64,000 nt of DNA from Hyunsoonleella aestuarii (GTDB lineage Bacteria; Bacteroidota; Bacteroidia; Flavobacteriales; Flavobacteriaceae), in NCBI RefSeq assembly GCF_006148925.1, contig NZ_VAWB01000001.1:1144001-1208000 (forward strand), written 5' to 3'. Below the pieces are notes generated by a model. That model did not search any database, had not been told where the DNA came from, and saw only the letters and a program-made list of their open reading frames with translations. This document shows, in pieces, positions 43,804 through 53,792 of this stretch (positions are counted from its first letter, which is position 1; every line of letters starts with the position of its first letter). The translations under genes and the position numbers were made by a program.

Positions 43804-44344
43804 AGAAACACCTTTAAGTGGATGTTTTGTTCTATCTCCAAATGTTTTTGAGGACGAAAGAGGCTACTTTTATGAAAGCTTTAATGAAAGGGTTTTTGGA
43901 TCAAAAACGGGATTGTCTATAAGATTCGTTCAAGACAACCAATCAAAATCATCGAGAGGTGTTTTAAGAGGGTTACACTTTCAAAAAGGAGTATTCGCTC
44001 AAGCTAAACTGGTTAGAGTTGTTAAAGGAAAAGTATTAGATGTTTGTGTAGATTTAAGAAAAGAATCTAGAACTTTTGGAGAAAGCTTTTCTGTTATTTT
44101 AGACAGTATAAATCATGAACAATTTTATGTGCCCCGAGGATTTGCCCATGGATTTTTAGTTCTAGAAGATGACACTATTTTTTCATATAAATGTGATAAT
44201 TTTTACAATAAAGAATCAGAATCGGGAATTATTTATAATGATAAAGAATTAAACATAGACTGGATTTTTCCTAAAGAAGAAATGATTATTTCTGAAAAAG
44301 ATTCAATGCTTCCTACATTTAAAGATTTACTTGATGAATTTTAA
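43793..44344 (+). CDS. rfbC: dTDP-4-dehydrorhamnose 3,5-epimerase
   Basis: 183 residues, the usual RmlC size. The cupin motifs are clear: [12 protein letters not shown] with the catalytic His, then VDLRKES, and [16 protein letters not shown]. It epimerises C3 and C5 of the 4-keto sugar. It overlaps rfbA upstream and rfbD downstream, consistent with coupled translation. Confidence 0.96.
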   Translation: MKIKETPLSGCFVLSPNVFEDERGYFYESFNERVFGSKTGLSIRFVQDNQSKSSRGVLRGLHFQKGVFAQAKLVRVVKGKVLDVCVDLRKESRTFGESFSVILDSINHEQFYVPRGFAHGFLVLEDDTIFSYKCDNFYNKESESGIIYNDKELNIDWIFPKEEMIISEKDSMLPTFKDLLDEF

Positions 44345-45116
44345 GGTTTTAGTAACAGGAGCTAATGGGCAATTAGGTGAAACAATTAAAGATCTTTACG
44401 CTATTCATCCACTTAAGATTGATTTTGTTTTTGTTTCGAAAAAAGACTTAGATATAACTAGTAAACTTCAATTAGAAGAATACTTCCATCAAAATAAATT
44501 TCATTTTTGCGTTAATTGTGCTGCTTATACCAATGTTGAGCAAGCACAAAAAACTCCAGAAGAGGCTTTTAAAATTAATGCAGAAGGAGTTAAAAATTTA
44601 GCTCTTGAATGTAAAAAACATGAAATTGTATTAATTCATATTTCTACAGATTACGTTTTTGATGGAAAAAAAAGTGAGCCTTATAAAGTGGATGATATTC
44701 CAAATCCAATAAATGAATATGGAAAATCCAAATTGGCTGGTGAAGAATATATTAAAAGTTATTTAGATGAATACTTTATTATTAGAACCTCTTGGTTATA
44801 TAGCAAGAAGTTTGGCAATAATTTTTACAAATTTATAGTTGAGAAAGCTAATCAAGGTTTAGACTTATCAATAACTACCGATCAGACAGGTTGTCCTACA
44901 GATACAGAAGACTTATCAAAGTACATTACAAGCTTTATTGTAGAAGGAAATAAACCATTTGGAGTTTATCATTTTTGTAATTCAGAACCAAAAACATGGT
45001 ATAGATTCGCAAAAGATATTTTAAAAGAAAACGGATTGTTTGGTATAATAGAAATCAAGCCAGTTAACACATATAAATCTATTGCTAAACGTCCACATTA
45101 TAGCGTTTTAGGTTAA
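44334..45116 (+). CDS. rfbD: dTDP-4-dehydrorhamnose reductase, C-terminally truncated
   Basis: 260 residues from ATG 44334 (TTG 44331 is also in frame). The cofactor motif VTGANGQLGE, the STDYVFDG block and EYGKSKLAGEE with Tyr-x3-Lys are intact. Normal RmlD proteins have about 285-300 residues and continue after RPxxSVL with a helix that packs on the sugar-binding domain. Here the frame stops right after KRPHYSVLG, so some 25-30 residues are missing. No frame downstream restores them. It may still work, but the 3' end looks like a recombination breakpoint. Confidence 0.9.
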   Translation: MNFKVLVTGANGQLGETIKDLYAIHPLKIDFVFVSKKDLDITSKLQLEEYFHQNKFHFCVNCAAYTNVEQAQKTPEEAFKINAEGVKNLALECKKHEIVLIHISTDYVFDGKKSEPYKVDDIPNPINEYGKSKLAGEEYIKSYLDEYFIIRTSWLYSKKFGNNFYKFIVEKANQGLDLSITTDQTGCPTDTEDLSKYITSFIVEGNKPFGVYHFCNSEPKTWYRFAKDILKENGLFGIIEIKPVNTYKSIAKRPHYSVLG

Positions 45117-45136
45117 TCTTTAAGTGATAATATTGG

Positions 45137-45253
45137 TTATTTTTTACTTTTGAATTCTATTAACGTTAAGGCTAATAATCGTTCTGCAATCGGACTTTGA
45201 TTACTTTGATCTGCCTTTGGTAATTGAATTTGTTGGTGATAAAAAATGAACAT
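45137..45253 (-). pseudogene. Coding-looking remnant, antisense to the locus
   Basis: In the otherwise empty 216 bases between rfbD and the sugar transferase, a minus-strand frame of 38 codons encodes a tail containing LPKADQSNQSPIAERLLALTL. Its composition looks like real protein rather than random AT-rich sequence. The frame has no room for a full gene, since a stop lies just upstream of its Met. I do not recognise the family. It may be the decayed end of a gene or element left by the event that truncated rfbD. Confidence 0.3.
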
Positions 45254-45332
45254 TATATTTTGTTAAAAGTTTTTTACAAGTTGGAATTATAGCCGATTGA
45301 CTTTAATAGATTATGGTTTAAAAAATAATTGA

Positions 45333-45902
45333 TTGAAAAAAAGAGATATAATTTTTAAAAGAATATTTGATTTTTGTTTTTCTCTTATTGGATTGACTTT
45401 TTTAGGTCCTTTTATTCTGATTTTGATTATAATTTCATTTTTTGACACGAAACAAAAGGGAATTTTTACGCAAAAAAGAGTTGGGCAAAACGGAAAGCTT
45501 TTTAGCATATATAAAATAACGACACTAAAAGAATTTAGTAATGGATTAAAAGGTTCAACTGAGATAGGTCAGTTTTTAAGAGGGACAAAACTCGATGAAT
45601 TACCTCAGCTTTTTAATGTGCTAAAAGGGGATATGAGTTTCGTCGGACCTAGACCAGATGTTGAAGGTTATGCCGATAAATTAATTGGAGATGATAGAAT
45701 TATTCTAACATTAAAACCAGGAATAACGGGACTGGCTACCATTCATTTTAAAAATGAAGAGCAAATTCTTGATGCTCAAGATAATCCTGACAACTATAAT
45801 AAAAACGTAATTTGGCCAAAAAAAGTTCAATTAAATAAGAAGTACCTTAGCGACTACAGTTTTTTTTTAGATTTAAAAATTATTCTAAAAACTGTTTTTT
45901 AG
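45333..45902 (+). CDS. Initiating sugar-1-phosphate transferase (PglC/WcaJ-like)
   Basis: 189 residues, the short one-helix form. The membrane segment (about 14-35) is followed by KRVGQNGKLFSIYKI, LRGTKLDELPQLFNVLKGDMSFVGPRPDVEGY and KPGITGLA, the catalytic core of the bacterial sugar transferase family. It loads the first sugar phosphate onto undecaprenyl phosphate at the inner membrane. The start is TTG 45333; no ATG fits. It follows the rfbD breakpoint. Confidence 0.9.
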   Translation: MKKRDIIFKRIFDFCFSLIGLTFLGPFILILIIISFFDTKQKGIFTQKRVGQNGKLFSIYKITTLKEFSNGLKGSTEIGQFLRGTKLDELPQLFNVLKGDMSFVGPRPDVEGYADKLIGDDRIILTLKPGITGLATIHFKNEEQILDAQDNPDNYNKNVIWPKKVQLNKKYLSDYSFFLDLKIILKTVF

Positions 45903-45905
45903 AAC

Positions 45906-47042
45906 ATGAAACGCGTAATAAGATTATCTGCGCCTCACATGGGTGGGGAGGAATTAAAGTATATAAATGAAGCCTTTCAAACAAATTGGATTGCTCCGGC
46001 TGGAGATAACATCACATATTTTGAAAAGAGCTTAGAAGACTATTTGTCTCAAAATGTGAAAGTAGCGGCTTTATCATCTGGAACTGCCGCCATTCATTTA
46101 GCCCTAATTTTAGCTGGTGTAGAAAAAGGAGATGAAGTGTTGTGTCAAAGCTTAACTTTTGCAGGTACAGCTTTTCCAATCTTATACCAAGGAGCATTAC
46201 CTATATTTATTGATAGTGAGAAAGACACTTGGAATATGAGTCCTTATTATCTTGAAAAAGCGATTAAAGATAGATTAAAGAAAGGGAAAAGACCAAAAGC
46301 CATAATTGTGGTCCATATTTTTGGCATGCCAGCGAAAATGGATGAATTGGCAAGTATTTCAAAAAAGTTTCATATTCCCATAATTGAGGACGCAGCAGAG
46401 GCATTAGGTTCTGAATATAAAGGAATGAAATGTGGAACAATTGCTGATTATGGGATATTATCTTTCAATGGAAATAAAATCATTACTACCTCGGGAGGAG
46501 GAGCTTTAATCACAAAAAAGTATAGTTTAAAAGAAAAGGCAATATTCTTAGCAACCCAATCAAAAGATGAAACTTTGTACTTTCAGCATAGTAATGTTGG
46601 ATATAATTATCGATTGAGCAATATTTCGGCTGGAATAGGCAGAGGCCAAATGGAGGTATTGAGCTCTCATGTTGATAAAAGAAGAGAGAATAATAAGTTT
46701 TACAGAGAATTATTTAAACCTTACGACTTTATTAATGTTTTTAGTGAATACATTTCAAATATAAAATCGAATCATTGGTTAACGTGTATCTCATTATCTG
46801 AAAATAAAGGCAAAAAAACTGTAAGTGGGTTACTGAATTGTTTAAATAATAATCAAATTGAATCAAGATTCATTTGGAAACCTATGCATTTGCAACCCGT
46901 GTTTAAAGAAGCCGTCTATTACGGTGAAGATTTAGCTGAATCGCTTTTTAATAGTAGTTTATGTTTGCCTTCTGGGTCTAATCTCAATCAAGAGAATAAA
47001 GAAAGAATTATCGAAGTTGTATTAAATTATTTAGATGCTTAG
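45906..47042 (+). CDS. DegT/DnrJ/EryC1-family sugar aminotransferase
   Basis: 378 residues. PLP-binding Lys191 lies in SFNGNKIITTSGGG, with the preceding IIEDAAEALGSEYKG and the phosphate-binding ALSSGTAAIHLAL. Such enzymes aminate 4-keto sugars. The PseB-like 4,6-dehydratase gene 27 bases downstream would supply the keto sugar, giving a UDP-4-amino-4,6-dideoxy-HexNAc. It follows the sugar transferase by three bases. Which of PseC or PglE it resembles more cannot be decided by eye. Confidence 0.9.
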   Translation: MKRVIRLSAPHMGGEELKYINEAFQTNWIAPAGDNITYFEKSLEDYLSQNVKVAALSSGTAAIHLALILAGVEKGDEVLCQSLTFAGTAFPILYQGALPIFIDSEKDTWNMSPYYLEKAIKDRLKKGKRPKAIIVVHIFGMPAKMDELASISKKFHIPIIEDAAEALGSEYKGMKCGTIADYGILSFNGNKIITTSGGGALITKKYSLKEKAIFLATQSKDETLYFQHSNVGYNYRLSNISAGIGRGQMEVLSSHVDKRRENNKFYRELFKPYDFINVFSEYISNIKSNHWLTCISLSENKGKKTVSGLLNCLNNNQIESRFIWKPMHLQPVFKEAVYYGEDLAESLFNSSLCLPSGSNLNQENKERIIEVVLNYLDA

Positions 47043-47069
47043 TTTTGAATATTAAATCAGACTTACATT

Positions 47070-48065
47070 TTGGAATATAAAGGGAAGAATATATTGATTA
47101 CTGGTGGTACGGGATCTTTGGGAAGAGGATTGACGAAGCATATTATAAACCATCATCAAGATATAAATAGTTTGTTAATTTTTTCTCGAGATGAGCGGAA
47201 ACATGCTCAAATGGTTCAAGATTTTCCCAAAAGCGAGTTCCCACAAATTAAATTTATTATTGGAGATGTTCGCGATAAAGAAAGACTAATCAGAGTTTTT
47301 CATGGAATTGATTATGTTATCCATACGGCCGCTATGAAAGATGTACATACCGCTGAGGATAACCCAGATGAATGTATTAAAACAAATATTGGTGGCGCTC
47401 AAAATGTTATAGAGGCTTGTTTGCAAAACAATGTCCAGCGTGTAGTTACTTTATCAACAGATAAAGCGTGTGCTCCAAATAGCTTATATGGAGCAACAAA
47501 GTTGGCTTCAGACAAGCTGTTTATAGCTGCGAATAATATTAGACTAAACAATCCTACAAAGTTTTCGGTGGTACGCTATGGAAATATAATGGGATCCAGC
47601 GGATCTGTTATACCTTTTTTTTTAAAAAAGAAAAAAGATGATGGGGTGTTGCCTATTACTGACCCTAATATGACACGTTTTAGCATTTCAATTAGTGATG
47701 GTGTGAAAATGGTGATTTATGCATTAGAAAACGCTTGGGGAGGCGAGATTTTAATCCCGAAATCAACATCGTATAGAATAATGGATGTTGCAAATGCTAT
47801 TGGCCCGAATTGCGATAAACCTATCATTGGAATAAGACCAGGTGAAAAGATTCATGAAGAAATGATTTCTTCTTCCGATTCCTTTTATACCTACGATTTA
47901 GGAACACACTTTAGTATTCTTCCACCACAACCGCTATGGGATTTAGAAGATTATATAAAAACGTTTAATGCGAAAAAAGTAATAAAAGGATTTAGGTATG
48001 ATTCAGGAAATAATGATAAATGGGAAACAATTGATAGTTTAAAATTGTTAATTAACGTTGATTAA
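47070..48065 (+). CDS. pseB: UDP-GlcNAc 4,6-dehydratase, PseB-like (CapD/FlaA1 group)
   Basis: 331 residues, soluble. The cofactor motif ITGGTGSLGRGLTKHI is followed by IFSRDERKHAQM, AAMKDVHTAEDNP, LSTDKACAPNSLYGATKLASDK and RYGNIMGSSGSVIPFF. These are hallmarks of PseB and related inverting dehydratases. It makes a 4-keto-6-deoxy sugar for the aminotransferase next door. The later pseudaminic acid genes are not in the window, so the final product may differ. The start is TTG 47070, with no ATG in a suitable place. Confidence 0.85.
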   Translation: MEYKGKNILITGGTGSLGRGLTKHIINHHQDINSLLIFSRDERKHAQMVQDFPKSEFPQIKFIIGDVRDKERLIRVFHGIDYVIHTAAMKDVHTAEDNPDECIKTNIGGAQNVIEACLQNNVQRVVTLSTDKACAPNSLYGATKLASDKLFIAANNIRLNNPTKFSVVRYGNIMGSSGSVIPFFLKKKKDDGVLPITDPNMTRFSISISDGVKMVIYALENAWGGEILIPKSTSYRIMDVANAIGPNCDKPIIGIRPGEKIHEEMISSSDSFYTYDLGTHFSILPPQPLWDLEDYIKTFNAKKVIKGFRYDSGNNDKWETIDSLKLLINVD

Positions 48066-48096
48066 AAAAGGTGTGAACAAAGAATAAACTTTTCAC

Positions 48097-48126
48097 TTGT
48101 TAAGCCTAACAAAAACCTTACTTTTG
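48097..48126 (+). promoter_or_regulatory. Internal promoter before gmd
   Basis: TTG (48097-48099), a 19-base spacer and TACTTTTG (48119-48126) match the Bacteroidota consensus TTG-N19-TAnnTTTG exactly. It lies in the 111-base gap before gmd, one of the larger gaps of the locus, so the 3' half can be transcribed separately. Confidence 0.7.
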
Positions 48127-48140
48127 CAAGAATATAAACT

Positions 48141-48158
48141 GTTTCTTTCAAAAGAAAC
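48141..48158 (+). promoter_or_regulatory. 18-bp palindrome in the gmd leader
   Basis: GTTTCTTT-CA-AAAGAAAC is a perfect inverted repeat starting about 15 bases after the G of the -7 element. At that place a bound dimer would block transcription, or the RNA could fold. The function is inferred only. Confidence 0.4.
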
Positions 48159-48176
48159 AAAAGTATTTATTTAGAC

Positions 48177-49295
48177 ATGCAAAAAAAAACAGCACTAATC
48201 ACAGGTGTTACTGGACAAGATGGGGCTTATTTAAGTGAATTTCTTTTAAAAAAAGGGTATGAAGTTCATGGTGTAAAAAGACGTTCTTCATTATTTAACA
48301 CTGATAGGATAGATCATTTGTATCAAGACCCTCATGTTGATAATCAGAACTTTTATTTACACTACGGAGATTTAACAGATAGTACCAATCTAACAAGAAT
48401 TATACAAGAGGTACAGCCAGACGAAATTTACAATTTGGCAGCCATGAGCCATGTGCACGTGTCTTTTGAAATGCCGGAGTACACGGCAAATGCAGACGGT
48501 ATTGGCACATTGAGGCTGTTAGAAGCACTAAGATTGTTAGGGTTAGAAAAGAAAACTAGGATATATCAGGCTTCAACATCCGAATTATATGGTAAAGTTC
48601 AAGAAGTGCCTCAAACTGAAACAACACCGTTCTATCCAAGGAGTCCTTATGCTGTCGCTAAAATGTATGCTTATTGGATAACAGTAAACTATAGAGAAGC
48701 ATATGGTATGTTTGCCTGTAATGGAATCTTATTTAATCATGAGTCTCCAATACGGGGAGAGACTTTTGTGACTAGAAAAATTACGCGTGCAACCTCTAAA
48801 ATTGCATTAGGATTACAAGAAAAAATTTATTTAGGAAATCTAGATGCCCAGAGAGATTGGGGCCATGCTAAAGATTATATTAGAATGATGTGGATGATAC
48901 TTCAGGCAGATGAACCTGAGGATTGGGTTATTGCAACTAATAAAACAACTACAGTAAGAGATTTTGTGAAAATGTGTTTTGCGCATATTGGTGTAGAATT
49001 GGAGTTTAAGGGAGAAGAAGAAGAGGAAAAAGGCTATGTAAAAAGCTGTAACAATCCTAAATATCAATTAGAAATTGGGAAAGAGGTTATTGCAGTTGAC
49101 CCTAAATACTATAGACCAACTGAAGTGGAATTGCTTATTGGTGATGCCACTAAAGCTAAAGAAAAATTAGGATGGACCCCTAAATATGATTTACAAGGTT
49201 TAGTTGACGATATGATGACCAGTGATTTAAAGTTGATGGAGAAAGATCAATTTTTAAAAGATGGAGGCTATAAAATCATGAATTACTTCGAATAG
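48177..49295 (+). CDS. gmd: GDP-mannose 4,6-dehydratase
   Basis: 372 residues. [56 protein letters not shown] and [10 protein letters not shown] are the family blocks. [16 protein letters not shown] and [13 protein letters not shown] are also present. It makes GDP-4-keto-6-deoxymannose for GDP-fucose. It is first in the second half of the locus, behind its own promoter, with fcl five bases downstream. Confidence 0.97.
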   Translation: MQKKTALITGVTGQDGAYLSEFLLKKGYEVHGVKRRSSLFNTDRIDHLYQDPHVDNQNFYLHYGDLTDSTNLTRIIQEVQPDEIYNLAAMSHVHVSFEMPEYTANADGIGTLRLLEALRLLGLEKKTRIYQASTSELYGKVQEVPQTETTPFYPRSPYAVAKMYAYWITVNYREAYGMFACNGILFNHESPIRGETFVTRKITRATSKIALGLQEKIYLGNLDAQRDWGHAKDYIRMMWMILQADEPEDWVIATNKTTTVRDFVKMCFAHIGVELEFKGEEEEEKGYVKSCNNPKYQLEIGKEVIAVDPKYYRPTEVELLIGDATKAKEKLGWTPKYDLQGLVDDMMTSDLKLMEKDQFLKDGGYKIMNYFE

Positions 49296-49300
49296 TTTGT

Positions 49301-50350
49301 ATGAATAAAAATTCTAAAATCTATGTTGCAGGGCATAGAGGTTTGGTAGGTAGTGCTATATTAGAAAATCTTAAAAATAAAGGGTACTCTAATATTATTA
49401 CCCGAACTCACAAAGAACTTGATTTAACAAATCAAATAGATGTATCTAATTTTTTTTCCAAAGAAAAACCTGAGTATGTTTTTTTGGCAGCAGCCAAAGT
49501 GGGGGGGATAGTTGCTAATAACGCGTATCGAGCAGATTTTATCTATGAGAATATGATGATTCAAAATAATGTGATTCATCAAAGCTATATTAATAATGTC
49601 AAAAAACTATTGTTTTTAGGAAGCACCTGTATATATCCAAAAAATGCTCTTCAGCCAATGAAAGAAGAGTATTTATTAACGGGCACTTTGGAATATACTA
49701 ATGAGCCTTATGCCATAGCTAAAATAGCTGGGATTAAAATGTGTGAAAGCTACAATTTACAATATGGGACTAATTTTATTTCGGTTATGCCAACAAATTT
49801 GTATGGGCCAAACGATAATTTTGATTTAGAAAAATCTCATGTACTTCCAGCTTTGATAAGAAAGATTCATTTGGCTAAACTTTTATCCGAATCTAGATTT
49901 GAAGATGTTTTAATTGATTTAGGTGTTAGTAGTATAGAGGAAGCCAAAGAATATTTGTTAGGTTTTGGTGTTACAGAAAACAGTGTTGAGATATGGGGTA
50001 CTGGTAAACCACGAAGAGAATTTTTGTGGTCTCAGGATATGGCAGATGCTTGTGTCTATATTATGGAGAAAAGAGACTTTAACGATACCTATAATGTTGG
50101 AACAGAAGAAATAAGGAACACTCATATCAATATAGGAACTGGAGAAGATGTTTCCATTAAAGAATTAGCGGAAAAGATTAAGGAAGCTGTTGGGTTTAAA
50201 GGTAATTTAGTTTTTAATAGAGATAAACCAGATGGCACTATGCGAAAATTAACAGATATTACTAAATTAAATAGTTTGGGTTGGAGGCATAAGGTTGAAT
50301 TCCAGGAAGGCGTTCAAAAAATGTACCAATGGTATTTAAATAAAAACTAA
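49301..50350 (+). CDS. fcl: GDP-L-fucose synthase
   Basis: 349 residues, about 30 longer than the classical enzyme. [41 protein letters not shown] and [16 protein letters not shown] with the Tyr-x3-Lys pair identify it. The extra length is an insertion near residues 195-225 ([19 protein letters not shown]) before the conserved [11 protein letters not shown], which I have seen in other Bacteroidota enzymes. It completes GDP-L-fucose synthesis with Gmd. Confidence 0.95.
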   Translation: MNKNSKIYVAGHRGLVGSAILENLKNKGYSNIITRTHKELDLTNQIDVSNFFSKEKPEYVFLAAAKVGGIVANNAYRADFIYENMMIQNNVIHQSYINNVKKLLFLGSTCIYPKNALQPMKEEYLLTGTLEYTNEPYAIAKIAGIKMCESYNLQYGTNFISVMPTNLYGPNDNFDLEKSHVLPALIRKIHLAKLLSESRFEDVLIDLGVSSIEEAKEYLLGFGVTENSVEIWGTGKPRREFLWSQDMADACVYIMEKRDFNDTYNVGTEEIRNTHINIGTGEDVSIKELAEKIKEAVGFKGNLVFNRDKPDGTMRKLTDITKLNSLGWRHKVEFQEGVQKMYQWYLNKN

Positions 50351-50355
50351 AAATA

Positions 50356-51720
50356 TTGAAGTTCCATATTCTTGAGATATTCGAAAAGTTAGGAATAAAA
50401 AGTAATCGAACGGCAAATATAGTTAAACATGTTTTCGTCTCATTTTTTTATAAAGGGGGGGCGGTCATAGCGAATTTTCTGCTAGTTCCATTATTAATTG
50501 GTTTTTTGGATAATGAGAATTATGGAATTTGGCTAACATTAAGTTCAGTTATTGGTTGGTTTACTTTTTTTGATATTGGACTTGGAAATGGTTTAAGAAA
50601 CAGATTAACAGAGGCATTAACAGTTGGAGATTTTAGGTTGGCAAGAGCCTATGTGAGCAGTGCTTACTTTACTATTTTAGCCATTAGTTTGTTTCTATTC
50701 TTGTTTTTCTTACTAATTAACAATTTCATTGATTGGACTCTAGTTTTTAATACTAGTTCAGGCTTACAAGTCGAATTAAGTATTCTAATGCCTATTGTGA
50801 CTGGGTGTTTTTGTTTGCAATTAGTCGTTAAATTAATTGGAAATATATATTTAGCTAGCCAAAACCATTCTATACAAGTAAAAATCCATTTTTTTACACA
50901 AATACTTTCTTTAATAATAATATGGATTCTTATTAAAACAACAACAAGTTCTCTATTAATTTTTGGAGCTATATTCTCTATAATACCTGTATTAGTATTA
51001 TTAGGTTTAAATATCATTGGGTTTTCTAAAAAATATATTGAGTTAAGACCTACTTTTTCTTTGTGGAGATATAAGTATTTAAAGGATATTATGGGTATAG
51101 GATTTGAGTTTTTTATAATTCAAATATCTGGTATTATGTTATTTGCTACAGATAATTTTATAATAAGTAATTTATTTAGTCCAGAGGAGGTTGTGCCATA
51201 CAATGTTGCCTTTAAATATTTTTCTATCCCAACAATGATTTTTACCATTATTTTAACCCCTTATTGGTCATCATTTACAGAGGCATATGTAAAAGAAGAC
51301 TTTCAATGGATAAAAAAATCAATAAAAAGTATTTTGAAATTATGGTGTTTGATTCCTATATTATTGATTATTATGTTAACTATTTCAGATTGGTTTTACA
51401 AAATTTGGATTGGTGAAAAAGTTATGATTTCATTTGTTTTGTCTAGTTCAATGGCAATTTATGTTTTGCTGTTTACATTTAAGAGTGTTTTCAATTTTTT
51501 TATTAATGGAGTTGGTAAAATTAGAGTACAAATGATCGTTGGTGTAATTTCATTAATAATTAATATACCATTAAGTATTTTGTTTGCAAAATATCTTGAT
51601 TTTGGTTTATCAGGAGTAATTTTAGCCACCACTGTTTCAGTTGCAATGTCTGCAATATTAGGTCCATTACAATACTATAAAATAATTAATTTTAAAGCAT
51701 CTGGCATTTGGAATCGATAG
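50356..51720 (+). CDS. Wzx-type polysaccharide flippase
   Basis: 454 residues with about 12 membrane helices. The N-terminal block KGGAVIANFLLVPLLIGFLDNENYGIW and FTFFDIGLGNGLRNRLTEAL are typical of the oligosaccharide flippase / MATE-like family. It moves lipid-linked repeat units across the inner membrane. The start is TTG 50356, five bases after fcl; no in-frame ATG precedes the first helix. Its 3' end overlaps the next gene by 13 bases. Confidence 0.92.
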   Translation: MKFHILEIFEKLGIKSNRTANIVKHVFVSFFYKGGAVIANFLLVPLLIGFLDNENYGIWLTLSSVIGWFTFFDIGLGNGLRNRLTEALTVGDFRLARAYVSSAYFTILAISLFLFLFFLLINNFIDWTLVFNTSSGLQVELSILMPIVTGCFCLQLVVKLIGNIYLASQNHSIQVKIHFFTQILSLIIIWILIKTTTSSLLIFGAIFSIIPVLVLLGLNIIGFSKKYIELRPTFSLWRYKYLKDIMGIGFEFFIIQISGIMLFATDNFIISNLFSPEEVVPYNVAFKYFSIPTMIFTIILTPYWSSFTEAYVKEDFQWIKKSIKSILKLWCLIPILLIIMLTISDWFYKIWIGEKVMISFVLSSSMAIYVLLFTFKSVFNFFINGVGKIRVQMIVGVISLIINIPLSILFAKYLDFGLSGVILATTVSVAMSAILGPLQYYKIINFKASGIWNR

Positions 51721-52979
51721 AAAATAAATCTCATATTTTGACAAATAAAATTATTATTAGAGATTTTAACTTACTTAAAGTTGGACTTTATTGCAATGTC
51801 ATATATGTGTTTCTAAAAATCTTGCTTAAGCCAGATGGTATTAACCTAAGTAAAATAATAATAACCAGTTTTTTATTTTTATCCTCAATTAGTTTTGCTT
51901 TAGTAATTAATAAAAACCATTTTAGGCTAAAAAGCATACCATTCTTGGAGAAGTTTATATTCACATTATTATTAATATACTCTTTAATTACAATTGCGCG
52001 AAGCTTCTCTCTTTCTTTACAGGATTGGGTTACTAATTTTGGCAATGTTTATATGGCGTTGGCCTGGTTGACACCTACTTTGCTTATTGTAGGTCTAAAG
52101 ATAGAAAATTGGAAGCAAGTTTATAAAGCAATTAATTTCATGTTTTTATTAATGATTATTGCTTTTATATTTTATTTAACTGGTTTTCAATACCCTGATG
52201 AAGAATGGACTTGGCTTTTGAGACCTATAAATTTTATTCTTCTAACCGTTTTCTATAAGTACAAAATTTTAAGAAGAATAAAGGTTATTTTTCTTATTAC
52301 AATATACTTTTATATTGCTGTTTATACTAAATTTAGGTTTGAGTTCCTTTATACAGGAATGGTAATAGGTTTTTTGGCAATTGATAAATTGTTAAATATT
52401 AAATTAAAAAGAACCTTTTTAAAATATGTAATAACAGTATTTATTCTAGTTATGGTTTATATATTTACTGCTGGGTACCAATCTTTATCTAATTTGATAG
52501 CTTCATTTGTTGAATATCAGGACTCAAGAACTTTTTTATTTACAGAGTTATTTGCCGATTTAAACAAATCTGAAGTTATATTTGGCAGAGGCTCTTTAGG
52601 AACATATTATAGTGATTTTTTTGAAAGAACCAATCGGTGGTACAGAATATTAGGCAATAAAGGCTGGCGCGGTGATAATGTTATTCGCATAACGACCGAA
52701 GTCGGTTACCTGCAAATGATATTAAAGGGAGGATTTGCAATGTTGGTTTTGTATACTTCATTAGGTCTTTATGCTGCATACTTGGCACTATTTAGGGCTA
52801 ACAACAAATTTATTAGAAGGTTAGGGTTTTATATATTAATTATTTTGATATTAAGCATAATTTCTCTTAGACCCGCTTTTACTCCTACTTTTATTATCTT
52901 TTGGATAGCAATAGGAACTGTGTCAGTAAAAAAATACAGACAGATGTCCAATGAAGAAATTAATGAGCTAATTCAATGA
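51708..52979 (+). CDS. Wzy-like polysaccharide polymerase (polytopic membrane protein)
   Basis: 423 residues with about 10-11 membrane helices and one larger extracytoplasmic loop (about 265-335, with FGRGSLGTYYSDFF and RGDNVIRITTEVGYLQMILKGG). A long loop late in the protein and the neighbouring flippase fit the Wzy polymerase role. Sequence identity to known Wzy proteins is usually too low to see. The start is TTG 51708, inside the flippase gene. A second ligase/polymerase-type gene is at 59728. Confidence 0.75.
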   Translation: MESIENKSHILTNKIIIRDFNLLKVGLYCNVIYVFLKILLKPDGINLSKIIITSFLFLSSISFALVINKNHFRLKSIPFLEKFIFTLLLIYSLITIARSFSLSLQDWVTNFGNVYMALAWLTPTLLIVGLKIENWKQVYKAINFMFLLMIIAFIFYLTGFQYPDEEWTWLLRPINFILLTVFYKYKILRRIKVIFLITIYFYIAVYTKFRFEFLYTGMVIGFLAIDKLLNIKLKRTFLKYVITVFILVMVYIFTAGYQSLSNLIASFVEYQDSRTFLFTELFADLNKSEVIFGRGSLGTYYSDFFERTNRWYRILGNKGWRGDNVIRITTEVGYLQMILKGGFAMLVLYTSLGLYAAYLALFRANNKFIRRLGFYILIILILSIISLRPAFTPTFIIFWIAIGTVSVKKYRQMSNEEINELIQ

Positions 52980-53743
52980 AAAAATTCCCATTAATAAGTG
53001 TAATTACTGTTGTTTATAATGGAGAAAAATATTTACAACAAACTATAGATAGTGTTTATAATCAAACTTACAAGAATGTAGAGTATATAATTGTTGATGG
53101 TTTTTCTACAGATAGCACTTTGAATATAATAAAAAAGAATAAAGATAAAATCACGCATTGGATTAGTGAACCAGATAATGGTATTTATGACGCCATGAAT
53201 AAAGGTGTTAGTATGGCAACAGGAGAATTAATAGGAATTATTAATAGCGATGATTGGTATGATATAAATATGGTTGAAACTGTAGTTAATGAATATTTAC
53301 AACATCCTGAGAAAAGTATTTTTCATGGAGATAGGTATGATGTTCTGGAAAATGGGCATAAAGAGTTGATTAAATTTAACGCATCTGTTTTTAGGTTTAA
53401 ATACTTTTGTATGACATACTCACATCCTTCAATGTTCATTACTAAAGAAGTTTACGAAAATGATAACTATAATACGAATCTAAAATTATATTCCGATTAT
53501 CAATTTGTCCTGACACAATTTTTAAAATCCCCAAATCAGTTTCATTATATAAATAAAGCTTTAGTGTATTTTAGACTTGGAGGAGAAAGTAGCAATGAAT
53601 CTTTTTTCAATGAGTTAAGAGAGTCATTTAGCGCTAGAAAAAACTCAAAAATGAGTTTGTTTGAGAGCGCTTTTGCATTTGTTCAGGTTTTAATTTTGAG
53701 ACCAATAATAAATTTACTTAAAGTACTTAAAATTAAAAGTTAA
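52976..53743 (+). CDS. Glycosyltransferase family 2
   Basis: 255 residues, GT-A fold. ISVITVVYNGEKYLQQTIDSV is followed by EYIIVDGFSTDSTL, then SEPDNGIYDAMNKGVSMATGELIGIINSDDWY carrying the metal-binding Asp-Asp. It is cytoplasmic and adds one sugar to the repeat unit; the donor is unknown. It overlaps the polymerase gene by four bases. Confidence 0.93.
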   Translation: MKKFPLISVITVVYNGEKYLQQTIDSVYNQTYKNVEYIIVDGFSTDSTLNIIKKNKDKITHWISEPDNGIYDAMNKGVSMATGELIGIINSDDWYDINMVETVVNEYLQHPEKSIFHGDRYDVLENGHKELIKFNASVFRFKYFCMTYSHPSMFITKEVYENDNYNTNLKLYSDYQFVLTQFLKSPNQFHYINKALVYFRLGGESSNESFFNELRESFSARKNSKMSLFESAFAFVQVLILRPIINLLKVLKIKS

Positions 53744-53792
53744 GCAAGTTACGCGAAACACTTGTACATAATCTATTAATGAAACAATAAAA

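Noticed and set aside
45117-45332. A frameshift that would restore the missing end of RfbD
   Set aside because: None of the three plus-strand frames after the stop encodes anything like the expected C-terminal helix.
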